Position numbers and translations under genes: made by a program. 64,000 nucleotides of DNA from Variovorax paradoxus. Its GTDB lineage: Bacteria > Pseudomonadota > Gammaproteobacteria > Burkholderiales > Burkholderiaceae_C. How positions within the stretch are numbered: the first letter of the stretch is position 1; each line of letters opens with the position of its first letter. The notes beneath the pieces were generated by a model. The model did no database searches. It saw only the letters and a list, made by a program, of their open reading frames with translations, and had not been told where the DNA came from. Shown here in pieces: positions 1-15,811 of the stretch. The stretch spans positions 5,831,001-5,895,000 of the forward strand of contig NZ_CP045644.1 of the NCBI RefSeq assembly GCF_009498455.1, read 5' to 3'.

Positions 1-935
1 GCGCCGTCCACCGGCAGGTGCCGTGCGCAGAAATGTTGGAAGAGCAGCGCGAGCACCTCGAACTTCGCCGCAGCCACGCCGGCGTGGTCGACCAGCGGGC
101 TCGCGCGCAACGCGGCAAGCCGCGCCTGGAAGTCGGGCGACTGCACGCGCTCGCGCGCCACTTCGCAGGCCTCGAAACCCTCGACCGCCTCCACGTCGAT
201 GCACAGCACGTTGAGCTGCTGGCGCGACGACGGGCTGTACGGGCTCGCGTGCAGCGGCGTGCTCGCGAACAGCGCGTGCAGCGGGTTGAGGCCGATCACG
301 TCGGCCCCCTGCGCCGCCATGCGCACCGCCAGCTCCTCGAGATCGCCGAAGTCGCCGATGCCCCAGTTGCGCGGCGAGCGCAGGCTGTACAGCTGCACGG
401 CCGGGCCCCACACGCGTCCGCCGTCGCGCACCGCGGGCGGCCGGTAGCAGCGGCCCGGCGAAGCCAGCACGCGGGTTTCGCCGGGCAGCCCTTCGATGCG
501 CAGGCCGTGGTAGCCGGCTTCGAGCGCCATCGGTATCTGCAGCGTGCGCTGGCACCAGGCGATGCCGTCGATGTCGGTGCGATCCGTCTCGGCAAAGCCG
601 TGGGCATCGGCCTCGCCTTCCACCTCGCGGCCGTGCTCGTCCGCAAGCTGCCAGCGCAGCCGGTTCATCGATGCCGGCATGCGCAGCGGCACCGACCACG
701 CCGTGCTGCCGGCCTGCACGACCTGCACCGGCGGCAGCGCCTGCGCCCAACGCGCGCGATGCGCGGCGGCCAATGCAGGGCCCGCATCGGCCGTGCTGTC
801 GAGCCGCACGCCGAACTCGGCCAGCAGCGCGATCAGGCTGGCGGTGGAGGCTTCGCGCCGGACGCCGAAGGCGTCGAAGTAGCCGGTCGCGATGCCGAAA
901 TGCGCGCAGAGCTGGCGGAAAGCGTCATCCACCAT
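1..935 (-). CDS. malQ: 4-alpha-glucanotransferase (amylomaltase), 5' part only
   Basis: N-terminal 311 codons of a MalQ-type disproportionating enzyme, which moves maltodextrin segments between alpha-1,4-glucans in the cytoplasm; the gene runs off the left edge. The MalQ signature RNWGIGDFGDL lies about 155 residues in, followed by GLNPLHALF and SPYSPSSR, which begin the GH77 barrel. The long N-terminal extension before the barrel is usual for bacterial MalQ. The ATG at 935 overlaps the treZ stop by 11 bp, so the two are translationally coupled. In related clusters treY often follows malQ, but it would lie outside this window. The catalytic acids are beyond the edge and cannot be checked. Confidence 0.85.
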   Translation of the reverse strand, partial: MVDDAFRQLCAHFGIATGYFDAFGVRREASTASLIALLAEFGVRLDSTADAGPALAAAHRARWAQALPPVQVVQAGSTAWSVPLRMPASMNRLRWQLADEHGREVEGEADAHGFAETDRTDIDGIAWCQRTLQIPMALEAGYHGLRIEGLPGETRVLASPGRCYRPPAVRDGGRVWGPAVQLYSLRSPRNWGIGDFGDLEELAVRMAAQGADVIGLNPLHALFASTPLHASPYSPSSRQQLNVLCIDVEAVEGFEACEVARERVQSPDFQARLAALRASPLVDHAGVAAAKFEVLALLFQHFCARHLPVDG

Positions 936-2741
936 GCAGCGCTTCCAGCGTCACGTGCACCGCGCCGCGCCCCAGGCTCAGCGTGCTGTCGCCGCGCGTC
1001 ACGCCGTCGCTGTGGACCACCTCGCCGGGCAGCTCGGCGAGCAGCGCCACGGGCTGGGTTCCGAAGTGCGCCAGCAGATAAAGCCGTGCCCCGCCCAGGT
1101 CCCATTGCACCTGCAGCGTGCCGTTCTCGCAGCGCCAGGTGCCCGCGCCCGCCATGCCGCCGAGCCGGGGCACGATGAATCGATGGCGCAGCGCCAGCAG
1201 TTGCTGCACCTCGCACAGCCGCGCAAAGTGCGCGCGCGCGCCACGCTCGCGCCAGCGCAGCTTCGACGCTGCGAAGGTCGCCTCGGCATTCGGATCGGGA
1301 ATGCGGGCGCGGGCGGCTTCGTCCGCGAACGCGGCGAAGCCGCCGAACTCCGCGCGCCGGCCTTCGGACACGGCGCTCGCCAGGTCCGGTCCGAAATCGC
1401 AGAAGTACTGGAACGGCGTGGAGGCCGCGAACTCGTCGCCCATGAACAGCATCGGCACGTGCGGCGACAACAGCAGGCAGGCCATGGCCGCGCGCACCAG
1501 CACCGGATCGCCCAGCGCATGGATGCGCTCGCCGAAGGCGCGGTTGCCGACCTGGTCGTGCGTCTGCAGGAACGACACGAAGGCCGTCGACGGCAGCCGC
1601 GTGCTCGGCTCGCCGCGCGCCTCGCCCTGGCGGAAGGCGGACGGTTGCCCCTGGTAGATGAAGCCCTCGGCCAGCGCCTGCGCCAGCCGGCGCACCGGGT
1701 CGTCGGCATAGTCGGCGTAGTAGCCGTCGCCTTCGCCGGTGACCAGCACATGCACCGCGTGGTGCAGGTCGTCGTTCCACTGCGCCGTGCCGGCCACGGG
1801 CCGGCCGCGGCCGTCGCGCAGCAGCATCGAGGCCTGGTTGGCGTCGTTCTCCAGCACCAGGTGCACGTGGCGCTCGCGGGCCGGGCCGTTGTTCAGCGCC
1901 TCGCGGATCTCATGCACGATGTGCGGCCGCGTCTCGTCGTGAATGGCATGCACCGCGTCCATGCGCAGGCCGTCGAAGCGGAACTCTTCCATCCAGTAGA
2001 GCGCGTTGTGAATGAAGAAATCGCGCACCGTGCGCGAGCGCGGCCCGTCGAAGTTGATGGCCGCGCCCCACGGCGTCTGCTTGCCGGCGTTGAAGAACTC
2101 GGGGCAGTAGCCGTGCAGATAGTTGCCCTCCGGTCCGAAGTGGTTGTAGACCACGTCGAGCAGCACCATGAGGCCGAGCGAATGCGCCGTGTCGACCAGC
2201 GCCTTGAGGTCGTCGGGCGTACCGTACGAGGCATCGGGCGCGAACGGCAGCACGCCGTCGTAGCCCCAGTTGCGCTGCCCCGGAAAGTCGGCGAGCGGCA
2301 TGAGCTCGACCGCGGTGATGCCCAGTTCGGCCAGCGCGCCGAGCCGCGCCGTCGCCGCCTGCAGCGTGCCTTCTTCGGAGAAGGTGCCGACATGCAGTTC
2401 GTAGACCACGGCCTCTTCCCACGGCCGGCCGCGCCAGGCGTCGTCGGTCCATCGGAAGCGGCGCGGGTCGATCACGGCGCTCGGGCCGTGCACGTCGTCG
2501 GGGTTGAAGCGCGAGGCCGGGTCGGGCACGCGCGTGCCGTCGGGCAGGCGGAAGCTGTAGCGGTCGCCGTGCGCGGCATCGAGCACCGTGAGGCGGTGCC
2601 AGCCCTTGGCGTCGCGCGTCATGGGCTGCGAGGCCAAGGGATGCTCGAGCACGATCGCTTCGGCCGATGGCGCCCACAGGGCGAACTCGACGCCCTTCTC
2701 CTGCACCGTGGCGCCGAAAGGCATGGCGTGGGAATGGCTGC

Positions 2742-2745
<4 letters not shown>
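925..2745 (-). CDS. treZ: malto-oligosyltrehalose trehalohydrolase
   Basis: Cytoplasmic GH13 enzyme of 606 residues that cleaves trehalose from the end of maltooligosyl-trehalose, the second step of the TreY/TreZ route. An N-terminal CBM48-like domain (VEFALWAPSAEAIVLE) precedes the barrel. Barrel motifs visible are LDVVYNHFGPEGNY, FDGLRMDAVHAI (nucleophile Asp), LVLENDAN (acid Glu region) and FLQTHDQVGNRA. The start at 2745 shares ATGA with the glgX stop. The open frame continues upstream without homology, so this start is preferred. The partner synthase treY is not in the window; it may follow malQ off the left edge. Confidence 0.92.
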
Positions 2746-4904
<2,159 letters not shown>

Positions 4905-4933
4905 TCAGGGGCCGATGGGCGTGGAAAGAAAAA

Positions 4934-5692
4934 TCAACGGGGTGGACGGTCGGTGGTGTCGAAGCGCGGCGGCGTGCCCACCGGCGTGACGGCGGGCGGG
5001 GCTGTCTTGCTGCTGCCGCTGACCTGCACCTGTTTGGGCCACCAGCGTTCGATCTGCGCCTTCGCCCAGTCCTTGCCTGCCAGGCCGAAGGCCAGCGCCA
5101 ATGCAAAAACCACGCCGGCCAAAATCACGAGGAAGCTCTCGCGCACGATGTCGCCGCCCACCTTCACCTGGTCGAGCGCGATGAGGATCACGAAGGCCAT
5201 CACCGCGTACTGCGCCACCTTCCCGAAGAGCACGGCGTCCTGCATCTTCACGCTGCGGAAATAGCTGCCCACGGCCTCGCCCACGAAGCGCGCAAAGTAC
5301 GAGCCGAAGGCCAGCACCAGCAGCGCCACGAACACGTTGGGCACGAACCAGACGATGCGCCCCAGCAGGTCGGCGATGTAGCTCAGCCCCATGCCGTTGA
5401 AGGCGATGAGCAGCGAGGCCAGGATCACCAGCCAGTACATCAGCACGCCGAACAGGCTGCTGGTGTCGCCCTGGAACCCGCCCTGGCGCAGGAAGTTGTC
5501 CAGCCCCGCGCGCTCGGTGAGCACGTTGAAGTTGACGGCGCGCAGCGCCTTGGTCACGGCGAAGCGGGCCGCCTTGGCGACCAGCCAGCCGACGAGCACC
5601 ACCAGCAGCCCGATCAGCAGGCGCGGAATGAAGGCGCCGACCTGGTAGAGGATGGCGCGCAGCGGCTCCAGGTGAATGCCGAAGTTTTCCAT
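4934..5692 (-). CDS. small mechanosensitive ion channel-like membrane protein
   Basis: 252-residue integral membrane protein of the conserved-TM-helix (MscS-related) family. It has about five hydrophobic segments: near residues 15-35, 80-100, 108-130, 152-172 and 188-208. The paired helix pattern (LLIGLLVVLVGWLVAKAAR, then FGSYFARFVGEAVGSYFRS) is typical of this family. A disordered Pro-rich tail closes the protein. The start at 5692 is chosen for the GGAAG ribosome site; an in-frame ATG at 5746 would overlap the end of treS. Its position inside a trehalose operon suggests a role in osmotic down-shock or solute release. That role is inferred, and no pore test can be made from sequence. Confidence 0.8.
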   Translation of the reverse strand: MENFGIHLEPLRAILYQVGAFIPRLLIGLLVVLVGWLVAKAARFAVTKALRAVNFNVLTERAGLDNFLRQGGFQGDTSSLFGVLMYWLVILASLLIAFNGMGLSYIADLLGRIVWFVPNVFVALLVLAFGSYFARFVGEAVGSYFRSVKMQDAVLFGKVAQYAVMAFVILIALDQVKVGGDIVRESFLVILAGVVFALALAFGLAGKDWAKAQIERWWPKQVQVSGSSKTAPPAVTPVGTPPRFDTTDRPPR

Positions 5693-5738
5693 GGTGTGTC
5701 TTCCGTTGAGGTGGCTGGAGAGGGCTGCAGATGACGGG

Positions 5739-9059
<3,321 letters not shown>

Positions 9060-9089
9060 GGGCGATTCGCCTTCCTGGTCTTGGAGAAC

Positions 9090-11147
9090 TTAGAGAAAGT
9101 AGTCGAAGTCGCGCTCGTCGCCGTGGCGGCGACGCACCACGAAGATGTGCGCGGGCACGCTGCGGGGATCGAGTCGGATGTAGTGCCAATCGCCCTGCCA
9201 GGTGAAGCGCTGGTTGCTCAACAGGTCGTGCATCTGGAACGCCTGCCCGTCCTTCACGCCCACGCTCGCGGGCTCCAGCCCGACCCAGCCGGTCTGCACG
9301 TGGTGGGGGTCGAGGTTGACCACGGTGACGATCACGTTCTCGCCGTCGGGCGAGGCCTTGGCATAGGCCAGCAGCTGGTCGTTGTCGATGTGCAGAAAAC
9401 GCAGGCCGCGGTCGCGCTGCAGCGCCGGGTTCTCGCGGCGGATGCGGTTCACCTGCGCAATGAAGGGTTCGAGGCTGTCCGGGTCGTCGTCGGGCCGGTG
9501 GCGCAGTTGGTACTTCTCGGAGTCGAGGTATTCCTCGCTGCCGGCGCTGCGCGGCAGGTGCTCGCGCCGTTCATAGGCCGGCCCGTAGATGCCGTAGTTG
9601 GCCGCGAGCGTGGCAGCGAGCACGAGGCGCGACATGTAGACGGCGGGCTCGCCGGTCTGCAGCTGCTCATGCAGGATGTCGGGCGTGTTGGGCCAGGCGT
9701 TGGGGCGGAAGTAGTCGATGCCGGGCTCGGTCGACAGCTCGGTGAAGTACGCCTGCAGCTCTTCCTTGGTGTTGCGCCAGGTGAAGTAGGTGTAGCTCTG
9801 CGAGAAGCCCAGCTTGGCGAGCCGGTGCATCACCTTCGGCCGCGTGAAGGCCTCGGCCAGGAAGATCACGTCGGGGTGCGCGCGCTTCACTTCGCCGATG
9901 ACCCACTCCCAGAACGGGAAGGCCTTGGTGTGCGGGTTGTCGACACGGAAGATGCGCACGCCCTCCCCGATCCAGTGGTCGATCACGCGCTTGAGCTCGG
10001 CCCACAGGCCGCGCCAGTCCTCGCACTCGAAGTTGAACGGATAGATGTCCTGGTACTTCTTGGGCGGGTTCTCCGCGTACTGCACCGTGCCGTCGGGCCG
10101 CCAGCGAAACCAGCCGGGATGCGCCTTCACATACGGGTGGTCGGGCGCGCACTGGAAGGCGATGTCGAGCGCAATCTCCAGGCCGTGCTCGCCGGCGCGC
10201 GACACCAGGTGGCGAAAGTCTTCGGCCGTGCCGAGCGCCGGCAGGATCGCCGTGTGCCCGCCTTCGGCCGCGCCGATGGCCCAGGGGCTGCCCACGTCGT
10301 CGGGGCCTGCCTGCAGCGCGTTGTTGGGGCCCTTGCGCTGTTCGCGGCCGATGGGGTGGATGGGCGGGAAATACAGCACGTCGAAGCCCATGGCGGCGAT
10401 GGCCGGCAGGCGCGCTTCCACGTCCTTGAAGGTGCCGTGCACGCCCGGCGCGGGGCCCGTCGAGCGCGGAAAGAGTTCGTACCAGGTGCTGAAGCGCGCG
10501 CGCTCGCGGTCGGCGAACAGCGGCAGCTCGACCGAGTGGCGCACCGCGTGTTGCCGGTCAGGATGGCGCCGCGCCAGTTCGGCGTATTCGTCGTCCAGCG
10601 CGAGCGCCTTCAACGACACCACGTCGGAGCCAGGGCTGGCCGCCACGGCATCGAGTTCGGTGGCCCAGCGCTGCAAGGCGACGCGGTCGGCACCCTCGGC
10701 GCGCGATGCGGCGGCGGCGATTTCGAGCGCGCCGACCTGCGCGGCAATGCGCACGTCGGCGGGGTCGACGCGCCGCGTCATCTCGCTGCGCCACGACTCG
10801 AAGGGGTCGACCCACGCGACGACGGTGTAGACGTAGCGACCCGGCGACGGCGGCGAGAACGCGGCCTCCCACACGTCGTTGCCCAGCGGCTTCATCGGCA
10901 CTTCGCGGAAGTCCTTCTGCTCGTGCGCGCGCCAGCACAGCTGCACGCGCACCACGTCGTGGCCGTCGGTAAAACAATGCGCGCGCACTTGCACGCGCTC
11001 GCCGGCCACGCACTTCACGGCGAAGCGGCCGTGGTCCACGTTCGGCAGCACGGCATCGATGACGGCGCGAACCGCGCCGTCGGTCACGCCGATGTCGATT
11101 CCGTCGTTCGCTGCGGCGGCGGGCTTGGTCGAAAAGATGTTCTTCAT
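9090..11147 (-). CDS. glgE: alpha-1,4-glucan:maltose-1-phosphate maltosyltransferase
   Basis: 685-residue GH13_3 enzyme that extends alpha-1,4-glucans with maltosyl units from maltose-1-phosphate, the committed step of the GlgE pathway. Visible are an N-terminal Ig-like domain ([12 protein letters not shown]), the GlgE landmark [18 protein letters not shown], the nucleophile in [15 protein letters not shown] and the acid/base in [14 protein letters not shown]. The phosphate-site region [11 protein letters not shown] is present. The start at 11147 shares ATGA with the glgB stop; a longer open frame upstream is antisense-type noise. It works between the maltokinase and GlgB. Confidence 0.96.
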   Translation of the reverse strand: MKNIFSTKPAAAANDGIDIGVTDGAVRAVIDAVLPNVDHGRFAVKCVAGERVQVRAHCFTDGHDVVRVQLCWRAHEQKDFREVPMKPLGNDVWEAAFSPPSPGRYVYTVVAWVDPFESWRSEMTRRVDPADVRIAAQVGALEIAAAASRAEGADRVALQRWATELDAVAASPGSDVVSLKALALDDEYAELARRHPDRQHAVRHSVELPLFADRERARFSTWYELFPRSTGPAPGVHGTFKDVEARLPAIAAMGFDVLYFPPIHPIGREQRKGPNNALQAGPDDVGSPWAIGAAEGGHTAILPALGTAEDFRHLVSRAGEHGLEIALDIAFQCAPDHPYVKAHPGWFRWRPDGTVQYAENPPKKYQDIYPFNFECEDWRGLWAELKRVIDHWIGEGVRIFRVDNPHTKAFPFWEWVIGEVKRAHPDVIFLAEAFTRPKVMHRLAKLGFSQSYTYFTWRNTKEELQAYFTELSTEPGIDYFRPNAWPNTPDILHEQLQTGEPAVYMSRLVLAATLAANYGIYGPAYERREHLPRSAGSEEYLDSEKYQLRHRPDDDPDSLEPFIAQVNRIRRENPALQRDRGLRFLHIDNDQLLAYAKASPDGENVIVTVVNLDPHHVQTGWVGLEPASVGVKDGQAFQMHDLLSNQRFTWQGDWHYIRLDPRSVPAHIFVVRRRHGDERDFDYFL

Positions 11148-13048
11148 CGGGCAACGTGCTCCAGGATCAGCGTGGACAGGGGCGGCAAGGTGAGGCTCAC
11201 CGATTGCCTGCGGCCGTGGGAGCGCACGGGCGCCGCATCGACGCCGCCGAAGTTGCCCCAGCCCGAGCCGCCGAATTCCGTGGCGTCGGTGTTGATCACC
11301 TCCTGCCAGTGGCCGCCGAGCGGCACGCCCAGCAGGTAGTTGGTGCGCGGCACCGGCGTCATGTTGCTCACGACGAGCAGCGGCGGGCTGCCGTCGCTGG
11401 CCTTGCGCAGGAACGCGAACACGCTGGTGTCGGCGTCGTCGGCCGCCACCCACTCGAAGCCCGCCGACGAGAAGTCGACCTGGTGCAGCGCGGGCGTGCC
11501 GCGGTACACGCGGTTGAGCTGGGCCACCAGGCGCTGCAGGCCGCCGTGCCCTTCCTGCTCGCAGACCCACCATTCGAGTTCGCCGTCGTGCGTCCATTCG
11601 CGGCGCTGGCCGAACTCGCCGCCCATGAAGAGCAGCTTCTTGCCCGGGTGCGCCCACATGAAGCCGTACAGCGCGCGCAGGTTGGCGAACTGCTGCCAGC
11701 TGTCGCCGGGCATCTTGTTGAGCAGCGAGCCCTTGCCGTGCACCACCTCGTCGTGCGACAGCGGCAGCACGAAGTTCTCGTGGAAGGCATACACCAGCGA
11801 GAAGGTCAGCTTGTGGTGGTGGTACTTTCGATGCACCGGCTCTTGCTTCATGTAGGCCAGCGCGTCGTGCATCCAGCCCATGTTCCATTTCTCGCCGAAG
11901 CCCAGCCCGTCCATGTCGGTGGGGCGCGAGACGCGCGGCCACGCGGTCGACTCTTCGGCGATGGTGACGGTGTCGGGGTGCGCGCGGTACACGGCGCGGT
12001 TCAGCGTCTGCAGGAAGTCGATGGCCTCCAGGTTCTCGCGCCCGCCGTGGCGGTTGGGCACCCACCCGCCGTGGCTGCGCGCGTAGTCGAGGTAGAGCAT
12101 CGACGCCACGGCGTCCACGCGCAGGCCGTCGAGGTGGTACCTGTCGAGCCAGAACAGCCCCGACGACACGAGGAAGCTGCGCACCTCGGGCCGGCCGTAA
12201 TTGAAGATGCTGGAGTTCCACTCGGGGTGGAAGCCCTGGCGCGGATCGGCGTGCTCGTACAGGTGCGTGCCGTCGAAGAACGCCAGCCCGTGCTCATCGG
12301 TCGGAAAGTGCGAAGGCACCCAGTCGAGCAGCACGCCGATGCCCTGCTGGTGCAGGTGGTCGACGAGGTACATGAAGTCCTGTGGCGAACCGAAGCGCGA
12401 CGTGGGCGCGAAGTAGCCGGTGGTCTGGTAGCCCCACGAGCCGTAGAACGGATGCTCGGTCACGGGCATGAGCTCCACGTGCGTGAAGCCCATCTTCTTC
12501 ACATATGCGGCCAGCCGGTGCGCGACTTCGCGGTAGCCGAGAAACTGGCCGTCCTGGCGCTGCCACGAACCCAGGTGCACCTCGTAGATCGACTGGGGCG
12601 CATCGAGCGCGTTGCGCTGGCCGCGCGTGGCCATCCATTCGTCGTCGCCCCAGGCGTAGGCCAGGTCGCAGACGCGCGAGGCGGTCGCCGGCGGCGCCTC
12701 GGCGCAGAACGCGACGGGGTCGGCCTTGTCGACCGTGTAGTTGCCGTGGTGGGAGCGGATGCGGTATTTGTAGGCCTGGCCGGCTGCGGCGCCGGGCACA
12801 TGCCCGTGCCAGATGCCCGAGCCGTCAGGGCTCGGCGCGAGCGGATCGGCATCGCCGGACCAGCCGTTCCAGTCGCCGACCACCGCGACCGACGCGGCAT
12901 TGGGCGCCCACACCGCAAAGTCTGCGCCGCCGCCCTCTTCTTCATGGAGGTGGCAGCCGAGCAGGTCGTACAGCCGGGCGTGGGTTCCCTCCCGGAAAAG
13001 ATAGACGTCCTGCTCGCCCTGGCGTGGTTGGTTCGTTGTCGTTGGCAC
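11144..13048 (-). CDS. glgB: 1,4-alpha-glucan branching enzyme
   Basis: 634-residue GH13_9 branching enzyme that introduces alpha-1,6 branches into the GlgE product. It starts with a single CBM48 ([20 protein letters not shown]) and lacks the extra N1 domain of the roughly 730-residue E. coli type. Catalytic motifs are [28 protein letters not shown] and [14 protein letters not shown]. It is the first gene of the minus-strand alpha-glucan operon and overlaps glgE by 4 bp. A GGGAGC lies about 11 nt before the ATG. The promoter presumably lies in the 160 bp up to 13210, where no clear -35/-10 pair was found. Confidence 0.95.
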   Translation of the reverse strand: MPTTTNQPRQGEQDVYLFREGTHARLYDLLGCHLHEEEGGGADFAVWAPNAASVAVVGDWNGWSGDADPLAPSPDGSGIWHGHVPGAAAGQAYKYRIRSHHGNYTVDKADPVAFCAEAPPATASRVCDLAYAWGDDEWMATRGQRNALDAPQSIYEVHLGSWQRQDGQFLGYREVAHRLAAYVKKMGFTHVELMPVTEHPFYGSWGYQTTGYFAPTSRFGSPQDFMYLVDHLHQQGIGVLLDWVPSHFPTDEHGLAFFDGTHLYEHADPRQGFHPEWNSSIFNYGRPEVRSFLVSSGLFWLDRYHLDGLRVDAVASMLYLDYARSHGGWVPNRHGGRENLEAIDFLQTLNRAVYRAHPDTVTIAEESTAWPRVSRPTDMDGLGFGEKWNMGWMHDALAYMKQEPVHRKYHHHKLTFSLVYAFHENFVLPLSHDEVVHGKGSLLNKMPGDSWQQFANLRALYGFMWAHPGKKLLFMGGEFGQRREWTHDGELEWWVCEQEGHGGLQRLVAQLNRVYRGTPALHQVDFSSAGFEWVAADDADTSVFAFLRKASDGSPPLLVVSNMTPVPRTNYLLGVPLGGHWQEVINTDATEFGGSGWGNFGGVDAAPVRSHGRRQSVSLTLPPLSTLILEHVAR

Positions 13049-13210
13049 CGGCGCTCCCGTTGAAGGCCGGTGGAACGGTTGTTCGAGGACCGACTACGCA
13101 TCGCCTCCAGCCAGTCCCGGTTATGCAAGCCCCGCGCATGCCGCGGGTAAGGCCTGGGTCGCCTCGGCTTGTCGGAGAACAGCCCGCAGCCCGGGCCGGA
13201 ATGCGCAGGC

Positions 13211-13531
13211 TCAGGCGCGCAACGCGCTGCCCTGTGCGACGGCCCCGCCCTGGGGCAGCCGGTAAACGGGGGAGTGAACAAAGTCGTCGGACATCAGCGT
13301 CACCGGCTGCAGCGGCTGGGTCCGGTAGCGCGCGATGGCGGCGGCTGCGAGCGCATCGAAATGCGCCTTGCACGCGTCGATCATTTCGTCGCCGATCTCA
13401 CGCGCGCCGAACGCGTCGTGCAGCGTGTCTTCGGAAATCTGCGCGACGATGCGCTCGCCGTCCCGACCCTCGGGATACACCGCGAATCGCACGCAGGCGG
13501 TGTCGAAACAGTAGATGCCTTCGAAGTCCAT
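13211..13531 (-). CDS. DUF1488-like small protein
   Basis: 106-residue protein resembling the DUF1488 family: an opening beta pattern (YCFDTACVRFAVYPEG), then VAQISEDTLHDAFGA and a long helix. Function is unknown. The start at 13531 follows AGGAG with 9 nt spacing; an earlier in-frame ATG at 13588 lacks one. It is transcribed toward glgB, about 160 bp upstream of it, and could share its transcript. Family assignment rests on motif resemblance only. Confidence 0.65.
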   Translation of the reverse strand: MDFEGIYCFDTACVRFAVYPEGRDGERIVAQISEDTLHDAFGAREIGDEMIDACKAHFDALAAAAIARYRTQPLQPVTLMSDDFVHSPVYRLPQGGAVAQGSALRA

Positions 13532-13638
13532 GTCGCCTGTCTCCTGGTCCCGCTCCAAGGGCGGGTGCGCGCTGCATTCGGCGCGCACCCGGGCGCAGGC
13601 GGCACTGCGTTTTTTCCTGTCTCGATGTCAGACGGCGC

Positions 13639-14178
13639 CTACAGCTGCGACTGCAGGCGGGCGCGCAGCGTCTGGCGCAGGTTGCGCACCTGCTCGCGGC
13701 CGCGTTGCGCATCGTGCGCCTGCATCTGCAGGATCAGCCGCACGCCGACGGGCAACCGCAGCGCCAGCGCTTCGCGGTAGCGCGCCACGGCCGCATCGTC
13801 GGCGCGCGCGCAGGCGTCGAGCACCGACGACTCGCTGGCCGCCACGCCCACCGCCGCCTTCACGTGTGCCCAGCCGCGGTGCACCGCGCCCAGCGCCGTG
13901 CCGCCTTCGGCCGGCTGGCCGCCGCAGGTGATGACGAGTTCCACCAGCTGGCTGGCCGCGGCCTGGCACTGCGCGGCGCGCGAGGCGAGCACGTCCTTGT
14001 GGCGCCGCGCCCTCGCCTCGTCCGTGCAGGCGCGAAAAGCCTGCGCGTCGTCGCGCGCGCCTTCGAGCAGGTGGTTGAGGACGTGGACGACGCCGTCGGT
14101 GGACAGCGCATCGCCCGCCGGGGCGTCGCGCGCCGGATCGTCTGTGTCTGCATGAAACAGGTTCTGGTCCTTTGCCAT
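13639..14178 (-). CDS. PA2169-type four-helix-bundle stress protein (DUF2383-like)
   Basis: 179-residue soluble protein. The motif VVHVLNHLLEGARDDAQAF near residue 30 and the predicted long amphipathic helices match the PA2169/DUF2383 ferritin-like group. In Pseudomonas aeruginosa PA2169 lies in the same kind of trehalose/katE stress island. Many family members carry a metal-binding Glu/His pattern, which is not clear here. AAGGAG lies 7 nt before the ATG at 14178. It is divergent from the glycoside hydrolase gene, with about 130 bp between starts. Confidence 0.75.
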   Translation of the reverse strand: MAKDQNLFHADTDDPARDAPAGDALSTDGVVHVLNHLLEGARDDAQAFRACTDEARARRHKDVLASRAAQCQAAASQLVELVITCGGQPAEGGTALGAVHRGWAHVKAAVGVAASESSVLDACARADDAAVARYREALALRLPVGVRLILQMQAHDAQRGREQVRNLRQTLRARLQSQL

Positions 14179-14308
14179 GTCGGACTCCTTTTTTTCAAAG
14201 TTGAAGGGACTGGCTTCATCCTCGCGCGCAGCGCAGGCTCGGTCGTCGGGTCGGGGCCCGGCTGCATGTAGGCCTTGCCCGGCGCGGCGGATGATAAAAA
14301 CATGTCTC

Positions 14309-15496
14309 ATGAAGGACCCCGATGCCCCGGCGCTCGCGCTGATCGACACCTGCGCGCACGCATCGCTCGCGCTGCTGGAACGCAACCTCACGCCGCACGG
14401 CATCCTGGCGGCCAGCCGCACCGAGGCCGCCGAGGCGCGACGCTACACGCGCATCTTCGGACGCGACGCCGCGATCTGCGTGCTCGCGATGTGCGGCAGC
14501 GGTGTACCGGCACTGGAGCAAGGCGCGGTCGCCAGCCTCGACGCGCTCGCGGCCCACCAGGCGGCCAACGGCCAGATTCCCAAGTACGTCGACCCCGAGG
14601 GCCGCGACGCCGACTTCTGGTACCTGGGCTGCATCGACGCCACGCTGTGGTGGCTGATTGCGGTGGACCACGTGCGCCGCCACGGGCAGGTCGGCCCCTC
14701 GCACTGGGCTGGCGAGGTCGAACGCGCCATCGGCTGGCTGCTGGCGCAGGAGCACCAGCACTTCCGGCTGCTGCAGCAGAACGAGGCCAGCGACTGGGCC
14801 GACATCATGCCGCGCTCGGGCTACGTGCTGTACACCAACGCGCTCTGGTACGAGGTGAAGCGCCGCTTCGCACTGGACCATGCCGAGGCCACGAAGCACC
14901 ACTTCAACCACCTGTTCAACCCGTTCCAGCGCGACCTGCCGGAGTACCACCGCGCGCGGCTGCTGCAGCACTACGCGCGCCGCGGCCGGCGCGACCCGGG
15001 GCTGTACCTGAGCTTCGTCAACCTGGCCGTGGTGGGCGACGAGGGCGACGTGTTCGGCAACGTGCTGGCCATCGAGAGCGGGCTGGCCGACGCGGAAATG
15101 GCGCAGCGCATCGTGCAGACCCTCACCGAGGCGCATGCCAGCGTGCCCTACCCCGTGCGCGTCGTGCTGCATCCGCTGTCGCGCCAACACCCGCTGTGGC
15201 GGGCGTACATGGGGCGCCACCAGCAGAACATCGTGCACCAGTACCACAACGGCGGCCTGTGGCCTTTTGTCGGCGGCTTCTGGGTGCGGGCGCTGGCCCA
15301 GCTGGGCGCGCACGACCTCGCGTGGGCCGAGCTGGCACGGCTGGCCCAAGTCAACGCGCTGGACGACTGGCGCTTCACCGAGTGGTTCCACGGCCGCACG
15401 CTGGCGCCGATGGGCATGGCCGGCCAGAGCTGGAATGCCGCGACCTTCCTGCTGGCGTTGCGCGCCTTGCGGCAGCCGCAGCCGCAGCCGCTATGA
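14309..15496 (+). CDS. MGH1-like / amylo-alpha-1,6-glucosidase-type glycoside hydrolase
   Basis: 395-residue predicted alpha/alpha-toroid glycosidase. It shows FGRDAAICVLAMCG near residue 50, KYVDPEGRDADFWYLG, DATLWWLIAVD, a central WADIMPRSGYVLYTNALWY and a C-terminal FTEWFHGRTLAPMGMAGQSWNAA. This pattern is shared by GH100-like invertases and archaeal-type debranching glucosidases, so the substrate (sucrose or glucan) is not settled. There is no signal peptide, so it is cytoplasmic. The start is uncertain: ATG at 14309 or ATG at 14291 (MIKTCL prefix); neither has a strong ribosome site. Its neighbours favour a role in glucan or compatible-solute turnover. Confidence 0.7.
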   Translation: MKDPDAPALALIDTCAHASLALLERNLTPHGILAASRTEAAEARRYTRIFGRDAAICVLAMCGSGVPALEQGAVASLDALAAHQAANGQIPKYVDPEGRDADFWYLGCIDATLWWLIAVDHVRRHGQVGPSHWAGEVERAIGWLLAQEHQHFRLLQQNEASDWADIMPRSGYVLYTNALWYEVKRRFALDHAEATKHHFNHLFNPFQRDLPEYHRARLLQHYARRGRRDPGLYLSFVNLAVVGDEGDVFGNVLAIESGLADAEMAQRIVQTLTEAHASVPYPVRVVLHPLSRQHPLWRAYMGRHQQNIVHQYHNGGLWPFVGGFWVRALAQLGAHDLAWAELARLAQVNALDDWRFTEWFHGRTLAPMGMAGQSWNAATFLLALRALRQPQPQPL

Positions 15497-15499
15497 GCC

Positions 15500-15718
15500 T
15501 CAGGCCGGCTTGTCGCGCATCCGCTGGAGCGCGGCGCGGCCCACCGGCGTGATGCGCACGATGACGCCCGAGAGCTCGGGCCCGTCCGACTCGGTCGGGA
15601 GTTGGGCCTCGACAAGGCCGGCAGCCACAAGCACGGCCGCGTTTCGGATGTCCACAGGATCGGTCACCGTCAGCGGAAAAGACTGGTCTTCGATCCGCCT
15701 GAGGAAATCCATCGGCAT
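15500..15718 (-). CDS. small winged-helix-like protein, copy A
   Basis: 72-residue protein of unknown function. The pattern FPL..TDPVDIRNAAVLVAAGLVEA, then VIVRITPVGRAALQRM, looks like a minimal winged-helix domain (helix, turn, helix ending AAGLV, then a short wing before IT..GR..L). Two other genes in this window (26236-26541 and 46911-47246) share the layout. Its stop is 4 bp from the stop of the convergent hydrolase gene. A possible -10-like CCTACACTTTC lies about 30 bp upstream on its strand. Confidence 0.6.
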   Translation of the reverse strand: MPMDFLRRIEDQSFPLTVTDPVDIRNAAVLVAAGLVEAQLPTESDGPELSGVIVRITPVGRAALQRMRDKPA

Positions 15719-15811
15719 TGGCTGCTCCTAGTTTTGAAGCAGAAAGTGTAGGCCGAACCGTCGTCCTCTGTCCCGGGGCAACCCCCCATACGCTGGGGGT
15801 TGGATTCGGCC

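Noticed and set aside
9090..12221. glgE as a 1043-codon gene
   Set aside because: The upstream part overlaps glgB out of frame; homology and the ATGA overlap place the start at 11147.
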